Source: Shimia_B sp038525525 (GTDB taxonomy: Bacteria; Pseudomonadota; Alphaproteobacteria; Rhodobacterales; Rhodobacteraceae). From it: a DNA stretch of 64,000 bases. A model generated the notes under the pieces. That model was not told the origin of the DNA. It was given only the letters and a program-made list of their open reading frames with translations, and made no database searches. How positions within the stretch are numbered: position 1 is the first letter of the stretch; each line of letters opens with the position of its first letter. Position numbers and translations under genes: made by a program. Below are positions 24,605 through 33,264 of this stretch, piece after piece. Location: positions 124,001-188,000 of the forward strand of contig JBCBHO010000002.1 of assembly GCA_038525525.1 (NCBI GenBank), written 5' to 3'.

Positions 24605-25372
24605 ATGGGCCTCGGACTATTCGACCTGAGCGGCAAACGCGCCCTCATCACGGGCTCCTCTCAGGGGATCGGGCACGCGCTGGCCAAGGGCATGTCGGCC
24701 GCGGGCGCGGAGATCGTGCTCAACGGGCGCGATCCGGGCAAGCTTCGCGCCGCCAAAGAGCGGATCAAGGCGCAGGGTGGGCGCGCGGACATCCTCCAGT
24801 TCGACGTCACGCGCCACGACGCGGTCCGCGAGGCCATCGACACCTACGAGGACCGCTTCGGCGCGATCGACGTCCTCGTGAACAACGCCGGCATGCAGCA
24901 CCGCGCGCCCCTCGAGGAGTTCCCGGCGGACCGCTTCGAGGCGCTTCTCCAGACCAATATCGCCTCCGTCTTCCACGTGGGACAGGCCGCGGCGCGGCAC
25001 ATGATCGGGCGCGGCGAGGGCAAGATCATCAACATCTGTTCCATCCAGACCGCGCTCGCACGGACCTCCATCGCGCCCTACACCGCCACGAAGGGTGCCG
25101 TGGCAAACCTGACCAAGGGGATGGCCACGGATTGGGCGCGCTACGGGCTGCAATGCAACGGCATCGCACCGGGCTATTTCGACACGCCGCTCAACAAGGC
25201 GCTCGTGGAAGACCGGGACTTCACCGCCTGGATCGAGAAGCGCACGCCCGCCGGGCGCTGGGGCCAGTTGCCCGAGCTCGTGGGCGCCGCGATTTTCCTC
25301 GCCTCGGACGCATCGAGCTACGTCAACGGCACGGTGATCTACGTGGATGGCGGCATGAGCGCCTGCCTCTGA
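24605..25372 (+). CDS. SDR-family oxidoreductase, gluconate 5-dehydrogenase-like
   Basis: A 255-aa classical short-chain dehydrogenase. The NAD(P) motif TGSSQGIG is at about residues 17-24, NNAG near 92-95, the catalytic serine in ICSIQT, and YTATKG supplies the Tyr-x-x-x-Lys pair. FDLSGKRALITGSSQGIG and the ending SSYVNGTVIYVDGGMSACL resemble gluconate 5-dehydrogenases (IdnO/Gno) and 2-deoxygluconate dehydrogenases. The ATG at 24605 is chosen for AAAGGAACGATC upstream. It is divergent from dld, suggesting sugar-acid or hydroxy-acid oxidation, but substrate assignment within this superfamily is unreliable. Confidence 0.82.
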   Translation: MGLGLFDLSGKRALITGSSQGIGHALAKGMSAAGAEIVLNGRDPGKLRAAKERIKAQGGRADILQFDVTRHDAVREAIDTYEDRFGAIDVLVNNAGMQHRAPLEEFPADRFEALLQTNIASVFHVGQAAARHMIGRGEGKIINICSIQTALARTSIAPYTATKGAVANLTKGMATDWARYGLQCNGIAPGYFDTPLNKALVEDRDFTAWIEKRTPAGRWGQLPELVGAAIFLASDASSYVNGTVIYVDGGMSACL

Positions 25373-25399
25373 CAGGGGTACGGGTCGCAGCGGCGGGAT

Positions 25400-25491
25400 T
25401 GCCTCCGGCGGAGGTACAAAGCACAAAGAAGACGCGCCCCCCACCCTTCTTTGTGCCTCAGTACCTCGGGGGTGTGGGGGCTGGCCCCCAC
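25400..25491. repeat. Intergenic element, copy 2, with long inverted repeat and terminal hairpin
   Basis: TGCCTCCGGCGGAGGTAC plus GCACAAAGAAG at 25400-25431 repeats the element at 22688-22720. Here an inverted partner (CTTCTTTGTGCCTCAGTACCT, 25446-25466) can pair with 25412-25431 to form a stem of about 20 bp with one bulge. A separate hairpin, GTGGGGG/CCCCCAC (25474-25491), follows. The structure lies between the converging SDR and Anbu genes and probably ends transcription from both sides. Confidence 0.65.
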
Positions 25492-25515
25492 GCGGTGGCG
25501 GATGTTGAGCGCGCG

Positions 25516-26250
25516 CTAGTCGCCGAAGCCGAAGGGGGGCAGGCTTTCGAGCGCGTCCTTGAGCGCGTCACCCCAGCCTTTCGAGACGGTCTGCACGTAG
25601 GGATCGTCCCCGAGGAGCCGCCCAGTGCGCCCGCGCACGAGGGAGCCTTCCTCGTAGACGTGAAAATCGAAGGGGCTGCCCACCGTCAGGTTCGCCTTTA
25701 CCGTCGAGTCGAAACTGACGAGGAGGAGGCGGATCGCATCCTCGAAGCTGAGCTTCGGGTCATAGGCCCGCACGAGGATCGGGCGGCCATACTTGATCTC
25801 GCCGGTCTGGAAGAACGGCGTGTCATCTCCGGCCTCGATGAAATTGCCCTCGGGATAGATCAGGAAGAGGCGCGGCGGCCCACCGGCGATCTGGCCGCCG
25901 AGGATGATCGTAGCGTTGAAGCTTTCGCCCGATTGTCCGCTGTCCGCCTGTCGCGCGATGCATTCGCGCAGCGTGTCACCCACGAGGCGCGCGGCCTGAA
26001 ACATGGACGGGACGGCAAGGAGCGAGGGCCGGCGCTCATCGGGTGCCTTCGTGCGCTCCTCAAGGAGGCTGATGACGCTCTGGGTCGTGGCGAGGTTGCC
26101 GGCGGTCATGAGCGTGAGCACGCGCTCGCCCGGCTCCTCCCAGACATAGAGCTTGCGATAGGTGGAGATATTGTCGAGCCCCGCGTTGGTGCGGGTATCG
26201 GCCATGAAGACGAGGCCTTTGTTCAGGGCCATGCCGACGCAGTAGGTCAC
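25516..26250 (-). CDS. Anbu proteasome-like peptidase (ancestral beta subunit)
   Basis: A 244-aa Ntn-hydrolase of the Anbu family. The start is a GTG at 26250: no ATG gives the conserved N-terminus MTYCVGM, and Thr2 would become the nucleophile after Met removal. In mature numbering, Asp17 (MADTRTNAG) and Lys32 (STYRKLY) match the proteasome-type catalytic set. The C-terminal part keeps the family DSTVKANLTVGSPFD segment. Published Anbu structures describe open spiral assemblies instead of closed proteasome rings; the physiological substrate is unknown. It is the last gene of a four-gene minus-strand operon, 24 bp after the transglutaminase gene. HslV is excluded because it is shorter and linked to hslU. 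Confidence 0.92.
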   Translation of the reverse strand: MTYCVGMALNKGLVFMADTRTNAGLDNISTYRKLYVWEEPGERVLTLMTAGNLATTQSVISLLEERTKAPDERRPSLLAVPSMFQAARLVGDTLRECIARQADSGQSGESFNATIILGGQIAGGPPRLFLIYPEGNFIEAGDDTPFFQTGEIKYGRPILVRAYDPKLSFEDAIRLLLVSFDSTVKANLTVGSPFDFHVYEEGSLVRGRTGRLLGDDPYVQTVSKGWGDALKDALESLPPFGFGD

Positions 26251-26274
26251 GGGCGGAAGCTCATCTGAGGATCT

Positions 26275-27081
26275 TTACTGGGGTTGTTCTGCCACTTCGA
26301 TGGCGACACTCAGCGCTTCACGCGCATCGCCGCTTCTCACCCCTCTTATGGGGGCCGCCTCGCGGTAATCAAGCCCGGTCGCCACGCGAACGTAGCGTGG
26401 ATCGGGGGATATACCGTTCGAGGGATCGAAGCCGACCCAGCCGAGCCCCTCCAGATAGGCCTCGGCCCAGGCATGCATGGCGTCCTGCTCGATGCGGTCG
26501 TCGAGCATGAGATATCCTGACACGTAGCGCGCGGGCAGGCCCATCTCCCGCGCGGCGGCAATGAAGACGTGGGCGTGGTCCTGGCAGACGCCCTTCCCGG
26601 CCTTGAGCGCGTCCTCGGCGGCCCAGTCGGGCTCGGAGGCCCCGACCTCGTAGGTGACCGCTTCTGCTGTGGCCTTGTTGAGCGCGTGGAGGCGGTCAAG
26701 CGGCTCCTCGCCGCTGATATCCTTGAGGAGCGTGCGAATGCCCGCGCCGGTTTGCGTCATCTTCGTCGGGCGCGTGTAGAGCCACAGAGGGGCCGCCGCG
26801 CGGTGGGGCCCGACGACGCCCGCCTGATCCGCCACTTCCACCTCGCCCTCGGAGGTGATGGTGAGGGTGTCAGCCTCCGTGTCGAAGCTCAAAAGCTCCA
26901 CGCGATTGTGGTGTTCATCGTCGAAGACAAGCTCCACACGCCCGCCATCCATGATCGTGTCCCAGCGGTGGACGAGTTGGCCGTTGCCGCTTTTGGGCAG
27001 CTTGCGCACCTGCTGGAGGCCTCGCGTCCCTGCCCCCGCGAACTGGTAGGAGGTCACGTGTCGGATAAAGAGGCGCGTCAT
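26275..27081 (-). CDS. Transglutaminase-like cysteine peptidase of the Anbu cluster
   Basis: A 268-aa transglutaminase-core protein. An N-terminal beta-rich domain (about residues 1-110, beginning TRLFIRHVTSYQF) is typical of bacterial transglutaminase-like proteins. The core carries Cys166 in GKGVCQDHAH, His203 in MHAWAEAYLEG and Asp219 in GFDPSNG, a complete Cys-His-Asp triad. There is no signal peptide, so it is cytoplasmic like the rest of the cluster. Its start overlaps the alpha-E gene stop (ATGA). In this cluster it is expected to hydrolyse or transfer an amide or peptide bond; whether it cuts or crosslinks cannot be decided from sequence. Confidence 0.92.
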   Translation of the reverse strand: MTRLFIRHVTSYQFAGAGTRGLQQVRKLPKSGNGQLVHRWDTIMDGGRVELVFDDEHHNRVELLSFDTEADTLTITSEGEVEVADQAGVVGPHRAAAPLWLYTRPTKMTQTGAGIRTLLKDISGEEPLDRLHALNKATAEAVTYEVGASEPDWAAEDALKAGKGVCQDHAHVFIAAAREMGLPARYVSGYLMLDDRIEQDAMHAWAEAYLEGLGWVGFDPSNGISPDPRYVRVATGLDYREAAPIRGVRSGDAREALSVAIEVAEQPQ

Positions 27082-28019
27082 TCGATGAACCTGTAGTCGA
27101 TCTCGATCTGGCGGCCCAGCGCTCCGAGGCGCCCGAGGAAGTCCTGCAGATACTCGTGGAGGCCTTCATTGATGATGACGTCGATGTCATGGACCGCGCA
27201 GGCGCGGTTGAGGTCATCGGCAAGGTCGTGCGAGGGACTGCGGCCGCCGTAGTCTTCGGCGAGATAGGCGAGGTTGTCCCGGATCTTGGAGACGCAGAAG
27301 GCAAGGCTCCGCGGCATCCGCCGATCGAGGATGAGGAAATGCGCCACTTCGCGCGGGCGCACGGCATTGCCATAGGCCATGCGATAGCCGCCCCTGGCCG
27401 AATTCGAGCTCAGGATCGTCTCCCACTGCACGTTGTCGATCGACGACCCGACCCCGAAGGCGGAGGGCAGCAAGACGTAGTATTTCACGTCGAGGATACG
27501 GGCGGTGTTGTCCGCCCGCTCGAGAAAGGTGCCGAGCCGCACGAAATCGTAGATGTCATTCCGAAGCATCGTGCCGTGGGTCATGCCGCGCACGAGGGCC
27601 GTGTGCCGGCGAATGCGGGTGAGCGCCTGCGGCAGGTCCCTCTCGCGCAGCTTGCGCGACAAAAGCTCCTTCAGCTCCATGTAGGCGCCGTTCACGGCCT
27701 CCCAGCTTTCCTCGGTGAGCGCCACGCGCACCGATCGCGCGTTGGAGCGCGCCGCCTCAAGACAGCATTTCACCGACGATCCGTTGTTGGGAGAGCGGAG
27801 CATCCAGTCGATGGCCGCGTCCTTCGTCAGGTGCTCGTTATGGGCCTGGTAGGCCTCCCACACACCCGCCGACTGAAGCACGCTGCGCCATTCGTCATCG
27901 GATGATTCAAGGCGCGTCAGCGCGAGGCGCTGTCCCGTTTCCACGAGGCGCGAGGTGTTTTCCGCGCGCTCGAGATAGCGGTACATCCAGTAGAGGCCGT
28001 TGGCAGTTCTTCCGAGCAT
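27078..28019 (-). CDS. Alpha-E domain protein of the Anbu cluster
   Basis: A 313-aa, mostly helical protein of the alpha-E family (COG2307 type). It has an internal repeat: WMYRYLERAENTSRL near residues 11-25 and GTFLERADNTARIL near 162-175, each with the family E-R-A-(E/D)-N-T motif. No enzymatic function is established for the family; it consistently occurs beside circularly permuted ATP-grasp proteins, either as a neighbour or fused. Both ends overlap neighbouring genes by four bases, so it is tightly coupled to the ATP-grasp and the transglutaminase. A role as scaffold or carrier for the peptide product is only a suggestion. Confidence 0.92.
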   Translation of the reverse strand: MLGRTANGLYWMYRYLERAENTSRLVETGQRLALTRLESSDDEWRSVLQSAGVWEAYQAHNEHLTKDAAIDWMLRSPNNGSSVKCCLEAARSNARSVRVALTEESWEAVNGAYMELKELLSRKLRERDLPQALTRIRRHTALVRGMTHGTMLRNDIYDFVRLGTFLERADNTARILDVKYYVLLPSAFGVGSSIDNVQWETILSSNSARGGYRMAYGNAVRPREVAHFLILDRRMPRSLAFCVSKIRDNLAYLAEDYGGRSPSHDLADDLNRACAVHDIDVIINEGLHEYLQDFLGRLGALGRQIEIDYRFIE

Positions 28020-29449
28020 CAGTCTTCCAGCACCCAGGTGTCCTTGGTGCCGCCGCCTTGCGAGGAGTTCACGACGAGACTGCCCTTCTTCAGCGCCACG
28101 CGCGTGAGCCCGCCCGGCGTGATGCGGATCCCCTCAGGCGAGACGAGCACGAAGGGGCGGAGGTCCACGTGGCGCGGCGCAAGGCCCGCCTTCGTAAAGA
28201 TCGGCACCGTCGATAGCGAGAGCGTGGGCTGGGCGATATAGGCCCCGGGCTTTGCCTTGAGCTTGTCGCGGAAGGCCGCGATCTCCTTTTTCGAGGCCGT
28301 GGGGCCAATGAGCATGCCGTAGCCGCCCGAGCCGTGCACCTCCTTGACGACGAGATCGGGCAGATTGTCGAGCACGTAGGCCAGCGCCTCGGGGTCATTG
28401 CAGCGCCAGGTGGGCACGTTTTCCAGGAGCGGCCGCTCGCCTGTATAGAATTCCACGATGTCGGGCATGTAGCTGTAGATCGCCTTGTCATCGGCGATGC
28501 CCGTGCCCGGCGCGTTGGCTATGGTGATCCCGCCCGCGCGGTAGACATCGAAGATGCCCGGCACACCAAGCTGGCTGTCGGGATTGAAATTCAGCGGATC
28601 GAGGAAGTCGTCATCGACGCGGCGGTAGATCACGTCGATGGGCTGGTAGCCGCGCGTCGTGCGCATGGCCACGCGGCCATCCACGATGCGCAGATCATGG
28701 CCCTCCACGAGTTCGACGCCCATCTGGTCGGCCAGGAAGGCGTGCTCGAAATAGGCGGAATTGTAGATGCCCGGGGTGAGAACGGCCGTGGTTGGCGTCT
28801 CCTGCCCCGTGGCGGGCGGCGTGGACGCAGACAGCGACGCGCAGAGATCCGCGGGATAGTTCTGCACCGTGCGCACCCGGTTCGCCGAAAAGAGCTCGGG
28901 AAACATATGGAGCATCGTCTCACGGTTCTCGAGCATGTAGCTCACGCCAGAGGGCGTCCGGGCATTGTCTTCGAGGACGTAGAATTCGTCCTCCCCCGTG
29001 CGCACCAGATCGATGCCGACGATGTGGGTATAGACACCGCCCGGCACGTGCACGCCGCACATCTGGGGCAGAAAGGCCTCGTTCCGCGCGATCATCTCCT
29101 GGGGGACGCGACCGGCCTTTATGATCTCCTGACGATGGTAGATGTCATGGAGGAACATGTTGATGGCGCGCACGCGCTGCTCGATCCCGCGCGTGAGCTT
29201 GCGCCATTCATTCCCAGAGATCACCCGGGGCACGATGTCGAAGGGGATGAGCCTCTCCTCGGCTTCCTCGCGCCCATAGACGTTGAAGGTAATACCGGTG
29301 AGGCGGAAGAGGTCCTCGGCCTCGCGCTGCTTCGCGCGCAGATCGGCGGGGTCGGAGGCTTCGATCCAGGTGCCCAGGGCAGCGTAGGGTTCGCGCGTGG
29401 TCCCGTCCGAGCCGAGCATCTCGTCAAAATGCGGCGTGTCTTTTGCCAT
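28019..29449 (-). CDS. Circularly permuted ATP-grasp ligase of the Anbu cluster
   Basis: A 476-aa circularly permuted ATP-grasp protein (COG2308 type). Visible family segments are RLIPFDIVPRVIS, NMFLHDIYH, VLEDNARTPSGVSYMLENR (metal and nucleotide site) and VVKEVHGSGGYGMLIG (phosphate-binding Gly-rich loop). The C-terminus carries VDLRPFVLVSPEG. ATP-grasp enzymes form amide bonds via acyl-phosphate intermediates, and comparative genomics has linked this family to peptide synthesis. It is the first gene of the cluster. Seventy-nine bp separate it from the oligopeptide ABC ATPase gene on the same strand; the gap contains a T-rich stretch and probably the promoter. Substrates are unknown. Confidence 0.92.
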   Translation of the reverse strand: MAKDTPHFDEMLGSDGTTREPYAALGTWIEASDPADLRAKQREAEDLFRLTGITFNVYGREEAEERLIPFDIVPRVISGNEWRKLTRGIEQRVRAINMFLHDIYHRQEIIKAGRVPQEMIARNEAFLPQMCGVHVPGGVYTHIVGIDLVRTGEDEFYVLEDNARTPSGVSYMLENRETMLHMFPELFSANRVRTVQNYPADLCASLSASTPPATGQETPTTAVLTPGIYNSAYFEHAFLADQMGVELVEGHDLRIVDGRVAMRTTRGYQPIDVIYRRVDDDFLDPLNFNPDSQLGVPGIFDVYRAGGITIANAPGTGIADDKAIYSYMPDIVEFYTGERPLLENVPTWRCNDPEALAYVLDNLPDLVVKEVHGSGGYGMLIGPTASKKEIAAFRDKLKAKPGAYIAQPTLSLSTVPIFTKAGLAPRHVDLRPFVLVSPEGIRITPGGLTRVALKKGSLVVNSSQGGGTKDTWVLED

Positions 29450-29528
29450 GGTCCTGTTTACCTCGCGTGAAGCGATGTGACAGGGCTTTAATCTGTTTTA
29501 TCGCCACTTTGTTGCGGCTGCCCGATTT

Positions 29529-31340
29529 TTAGGCAGCTGACGCGGCGTGGCCGAGGATGGCTTCGAGCTCGTCATGCTCCTCCACCCAATGCCCCGGCGC
29601 CACCTGTTCGAGCCGCGGCACGTATCCCACGCGGCCGGCCTTTGAGGGCAGAAATCGCAGGCCCGCCACGGGATCAAGGGGGCTCGGCAACTCACCGGGC
29701 AGCTTCAGACGCGTGCGAGAGGCCTCCACGCCCGGGTCCGGGATCGGGACGGCGGAGATGAGGCTTTGCGTATAAGGGTGAAGCGGCTCGTCGAAGATCG
29801 TGTCGCGGTCGGCCATCTCCACCACGCGCCCGAGATAAAGGACCATGATCCGGTTCGAGACACTACGGACGACGGAAAGGTCGTGGGAGATGAAGAGCAT
29901 GGACATCCCGAAGTCGGCCTGAAGCTCTTTGAGGAGCGTGAGCACCTGCGCTTGTACGGAGACGTCGAGCGCGCTTACGGCCTCGTCGCAGATCAGGAGC
30001 TTCGGGCGGTTGATCATGGCGCGCGCGATGCCCACGCGCTGGTTCTGGCCGCCCGACAGTTCGTGTGGGTAGCGGTTGATCATGGTCTGCGGCAGCCCCA
30101 CGCGCTCCATCATCTCCACGACGCGCGCCCGGACGTCCTGCTTGGAGAGGCCCGGCTGGGCCACCCGGAGCGGCTCCGCGATGGAGGCGGAGATCGTCAT
30201 GCGCGGGTCGAGCGAGGCGAGCGGGTCCTGGAAGACGATCTGGAGGTCCTGCCGGTAAGGCTTCATCTCGGCAGGCTTGAGCGCAGCGAGATCGCGCCCG
30301 AGCCAGAGGATTTCGCCCCCCGAGGGCGGAATGAGCTGAAGCACCGCGCGCGCCAGCGTGGATTTTCCACACCCGCTTTCGCCGACGATCCCGAGGGTTT
30401 CCCCCTCCGCCAGCGCAAAGCTCACCCCCTTCACGGCGTTGAGCGGGCGCACGCGATTGAAGAGGCCATGCCCCCCGGCGACCTGGAATGTCACCTCCAC
30501 GTCGCGGGCATCGAGCACGATCTCGGCGGTGTCGGGGATCGGTGGCCGGATGTCTGCGCCGTCGAGACGGGGCATCGCGGCGAGGAGATCCTGCGTATAG
30601 GGCTCTGCCGGGCTCTGGAAGATCTCCCGCGTGGTCCCGCCCTCCACGAAAGCGCCGTGACGCATGACATGGACGAGGTCACACATGCGCGCCACCACGC
30701 CCATGTCGTGCGTGATGAGCGCGATGGCCGTGTTTTCCTCGCGCTGGAGCGTGGCCATGAGATCGAGGATGTCGGCTTGTACGGTCACGTCGAGCGCGGT
30801 GGTGGGCTCGTCGGCGATGAGGAGCTCCGGCCCGCAGAGCATCGCCATGGCGATCATCACGCGCTGGCGCATCCCGCCGGAAAGCTCGTGCGGATACTGG
30901 CCGAGCCTTAGGCGCGCCTCGGGGATCTTCACGCGCTCGAGCCAGTCGAGGCAGAGCGCGTCGGCTTTCGAGCCGGTGAGGCCCTTGTGAGCGCGCAGCA
31001 CCTCTTTCATCTGCTGGCCCACGCGTAGATGCGGCGTGAGCGCCGTGAGCGGATCCTGGAAGATCATGGAGACGGCAGAGCCGCGGATCTTGTTGAGGGC
31101 CTGGGGCGAGCGGTTGAGCATCTCTTCGCCGCGCAGGGTCGCGGAGCCCGTGGCGGTGCCGTTTGTCGCGAGAAGGCCCATGGCGGCCATGAAGGTCTGG
31201 CTCTTGCCGGAGCCGGACTCTCCCACGATGCCGAGGCATTCGCCGGGCGCGATGTCGAAGCTCACGCCTTTGACGGCCTCGACTTGGCCGTCGAGCGTGT
31301 CGAAGCTCACGTGCAGGTCGCGGATGGAGAAAAGCGCCAT
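29529..31340 (-). CDS. Oligopeptide-type ABC transporter, fused tandem ATPase (OppD-OppF)
   Basis: A 603-aa protein with two complete NBDs, equivalent to DppD/OppD fused to DppF/OppF. NBD1: Walker A GESGSGKS, signature ELSGGMRQR, Walker B LLIADEPTTAL. NBD2: Walker A GESGCGKST, signature ELSGGQNQR, Walker B LLICDEAVSAL. Each NBD is followed by the oligopeptide-permease tail PYTQ. The ATG at 31340, with AAGGACCGC upstream, is chosen over a start inside the permease gene. It is the last gene of the oppA-B-C-DF transporter and directly precedes the Anbu cluster on the same strand. It is the ATP source for the permeases at 31342-33207. Confidence 0.92.
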   Translation of the reverse strand: MALFSIRDLHVSFDTLDGQVEAVKGVSFDIAPGECLGIVGESGSGKSQTFMAAMGLLATNGTATGSATLRGEEMLNRSPQALNKIRGSAVSMIFQDPLTALTPHLRVGQQMKEVLRAHKGLTGSKADALCLDWLERVKIPEARLRLGQYPHELSGGMRQRVMIAMAMLCGPELLIADEPTTALDVTVQADILDLMATLQREENTAIALITHDMGVVARMCDLVHVMRHGAFVEGGTTREIFQSPAEPYTQDLLAAMPRLDGADIRPPIPDTAEIVLDARDVEVTFQVAGGHGLFNRVRPLNAVKGVSFALAEGETLGIVGESGCGKSTLARAVLQLIPPSGGEILWLGRDLAALKPAEMKPYRQDLQIVFQDPLASLDPRMTISASIAEPLRVAQPGLSKQDVRARVVEMMERVGLPQTMINRYPHELSGGQNQRVGIARAMINRPKLLICDEAVSALDVSVQAQVLTLLKELQADFGMSMLFISHDLSVVRSVSNRIMVLYLGRVVEMADRDTIFDEPLHPYTQSLISAVPIPDPGVEASRTRLKLPGELPSPLDPVAGLRFLPSKAGRVGYVPRLEQVAPGHWVEEHDELEAILGHAASAA

Positions 31341-31341
31341 C

Positions 31342-32280
31342 TCAGCGGTCCTTCGGATCGAGCGCGTCGCGCAGGCCATCGCCGATGAAGAACATCGTGA
31401 TGATGATGACGACGTAGAAGAAGAGCGGGAAGGCGAGCTGCCAGAGCGTGCCGTAGGCCATGGTCCCTGCCCCTTCGGCGATGAGCGCGCCGAGGGAGGT
31501 ATAGGGCTCGGAGATGCCCAAGCCGAGGAAGCTCACGAAGCTTTCCGCGAGGATCATGTCGGGGACAAGCAGCGATGCATAGACGATGATAACGCCCGCG
31601 AGGTTGGGCAGGATGTGGCGGATCATGATAATGATCTCTGAGACGCCGCTTGCGCGCGCCGCCTCAACGAACTCGCGGTTCTTGAGGCTGAGGGTCTGAC
31701 CCCGCACGATCCGCGCCATGGTGAGCCACGAGACCGCGCCCAGCGCCACGAAGAGCATGAGGAACGAGCGCCCCGCGATGACGAGAAGCAGGATGATGAC
31801 GAGCACGGTGGGCAGCGACAGCAGGATATCGACAATGCGCATCATGATCGCGTCCGTCCGCCCGCCCACATATCCCGCGATGATGCCGTAGGTCGTGCCC
31901 ACGACGAGCGCCATCAGCGCGCCGATGAGGCCCACGAGGAGCGAGGTCTGCGTGGCCTGGATGGTGCGGGAATAGAGATCGCGACCGAGGTCATCGGTGC
32001 CAAAGTAATGCCCCGTCTCGATGGACGGCCCGCCCAAGCCACGCACGTCGCCCATGGCGGCCCAGTCGATCTCCTCGTTCGACCATTGCGCGAAGAGCGG
32101 CCCGAAAAGGACGAAGGTCACCACGAGGCCCAGCACGAAGACACAGGCCATGGCGGCCTTATTCTGGACAAAGCGCTCGTAGGCGTCGCGCATGAGCGAG
32201 CGGCCCTGCACCGCCTCCGCGATCTGGGCGTCGCCGATGGTTTCGGCGCGGGCGGCTTGAGCTTCTGACTTTCCGAACAT
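31342..32280 (-). CDS. Oligopeptide-type ABC transporter permease (OppC-like)
   Basis: A 312-aa inner-membrane permease. A cytoplasmic N-terminal segment of about 45 residues precedes the first helix (AMACVFVLGLVVTFVLFGPL), as in OppC/DppC. About six helices follow, with the EAARASGVSEIIIMIRHILPN coupling loop of the BPD_transp_1 family and the sequence GTDDLGRDLYSR typical of OppC. It begins four bases after the OppB-like gene and ends two bases before the ATPase start. Confidence 0.92.
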   Translation of the reverse strand: MFGKSEAQAARAETIGDAQIAEAVQGRSLMRDAYERFVQNKAAMACVFVLGLVVTFVLFGPLFAQWSNEEIDWAAMGDVRGLGGPSIETGHYFGTDDLGRDLYSRTIQATQTSLLVGLIGALMALVVGTTYGIIAGYVGGRTDAIMMRIVDILLSLPTVLVIILLLVIAGRSFLMLFVALGAVSWLTMARIVRGQTLSLKNREFVEAARASGVSEIIIMIRHILPNLAGVIIVYASLLVPDMILAESFVSFLGLGISEPYTSLGALIAEGAGTMAYGTLWQLAFPLFFYVVIIITMFFIGDGLRDALDPKDR

Positions 32281-32283
32281 GGG

Positions 32284-33207
32284 TCAGTACCTGATTTTCG
32301 GGTCGAACCACGCATAGGCGAGGTCGGTGAGGAGGTTCACGGCCACGGTGAGCACGCCGTAGAGGATCGTGACACCGAGGAGAACGGAGTAGTCACGCGA
32401 AAGCGCGGAGTTCACATAGCTCTGCCCGAGCCCGCCGGTGGAGAAGTAGATATCCACGAAGACCGACCCGGTGAGCACGTAAACGAAGACCGGCCCGAGA
32501 TAGGAGATCACGGGCAGGAGCGTGGGTTTCAGCGCATGACGCCATATGACCAGCCCGTCGGGCAGGCCCTTGGCGCGGGCAGTGCGGATGTAGTTGGAAT
32601 TCAGCACTTCGAGCATGGAAGACCGCGTGATCCGCGCAATCGAGCCCATGTAAGAGGTCGAGAGCGCGATGATGGGCATGATGAGGTACTGCCACTGCCC
32701 GCCGTTCCAGCCGCCCCCCGGCAGCCAGCCGAGATAAAGCGTGAAGGTCAGGATCAGGATCGGGCCCATGATGAAATTCGGGAGCGCCTGCGCTGCGATG
32801 CCGAGCGACACGGCCAGATAATCGATCCAGCTGTTATGCTTGAGCGCGGCGGCGATGCCGAGGGCCACGCCCACGGTGGTGGCCGCGAGAAAGCTCAGCG
32901 CGCCATAGGTGAGCGAGATCGGCAGCCCGCTCGCGATGATGTCGTTGACGTCCCGGTCCTTGAATTTGAAGGACGGGCCGAAATCGAAATAGAGGACGAT
33001 GTTGGTCAGGTAGTCCCAGAGCTGCTTCCAGAGCGGCTGATCGAGGCCATAGCGGGCCTCCAGATTGGCCAGCACCTGCGGCGGCAGGGGGCGCTCGGAC
33101 GTGAACGGGCCACCGGGGGCGACCTGCATCAGAAAGAAGGAGGCGATGATCAAAAGCAGGATCGTGGGCACGGCGCCCAATATGCGGCGGATCGAATAGG
33201 CTAGCAT
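32284..33207 (-). CDS. Oligopeptide-type ABC transporter permease (OppB-like)
   Basis: A 307-aa permease of the OppB/DppB type with six predicted helices. The N-terminal helix (ILGAVPTILLLIIASFFLMQ), GLDQPLWKQLWDYL in the periplasmic loop and the coupling-loop motif YIRTARAKGLPDGLVIWRHA identify the family. It is separated from the binding-protein gene by 57 bp holding a GC-rich hairpin. Confidence 0.92.
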   Translation of the reverse strand: MLAYSIRRILGAVPTILLLIIASFFLMQVAPGGPFTSERPLPPQVLANLEARYGLDQPLWKQLWDYLTNIVLYFDFGPSFKFKDRDVNDIIASGLPISLTYGALSFLAATTVGVALGIAAALKHNSWIDYLAVSLGIAAQALPNFIMGPILILTFTLYLGWLPGGGWNGGQWQYLIMPIIALSTSYMGSIARITRSSMLEVLNSNYIRTARAKGLPDGLVIWRHALKPTLLPVISYLGPVFVYVLTGSVFVDIYFSTGGLGQSYVNSALSRDYSVLLGVTILYGVLTVAVNLLTDLAYAWFDPKIRY

Positions 33208-33226
33208 GGTGTCACCATAGCAAAGA

Positions 33227-33247
33227 CCCCCGGCACGGCGCCGGGGG
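33227..33247. terminator. Hairpin between oppA-like and oppB-like genes
   Basis: CCCCCGGC (33227-33234) and GCCGGGGG (33240-33247) pair perfectly around ACGGC. On the minus-strand transcript it is followed by TCTTTG. It most likely causes partial termination, or protects the oppA message, so that binding protein exceeds permease. Confidence 0.6.
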
Positions 33248-33264
33248 CCTTCGGTTTCAATGCG

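Noticed and set aside
25516..26250. HslV protease subunit
   Set aside because: Length 244 aa, the MTYCVGM start and linkage to transglutaminase, alpha-E and ATP-grasp genes identify Anbu; no hslU is present.
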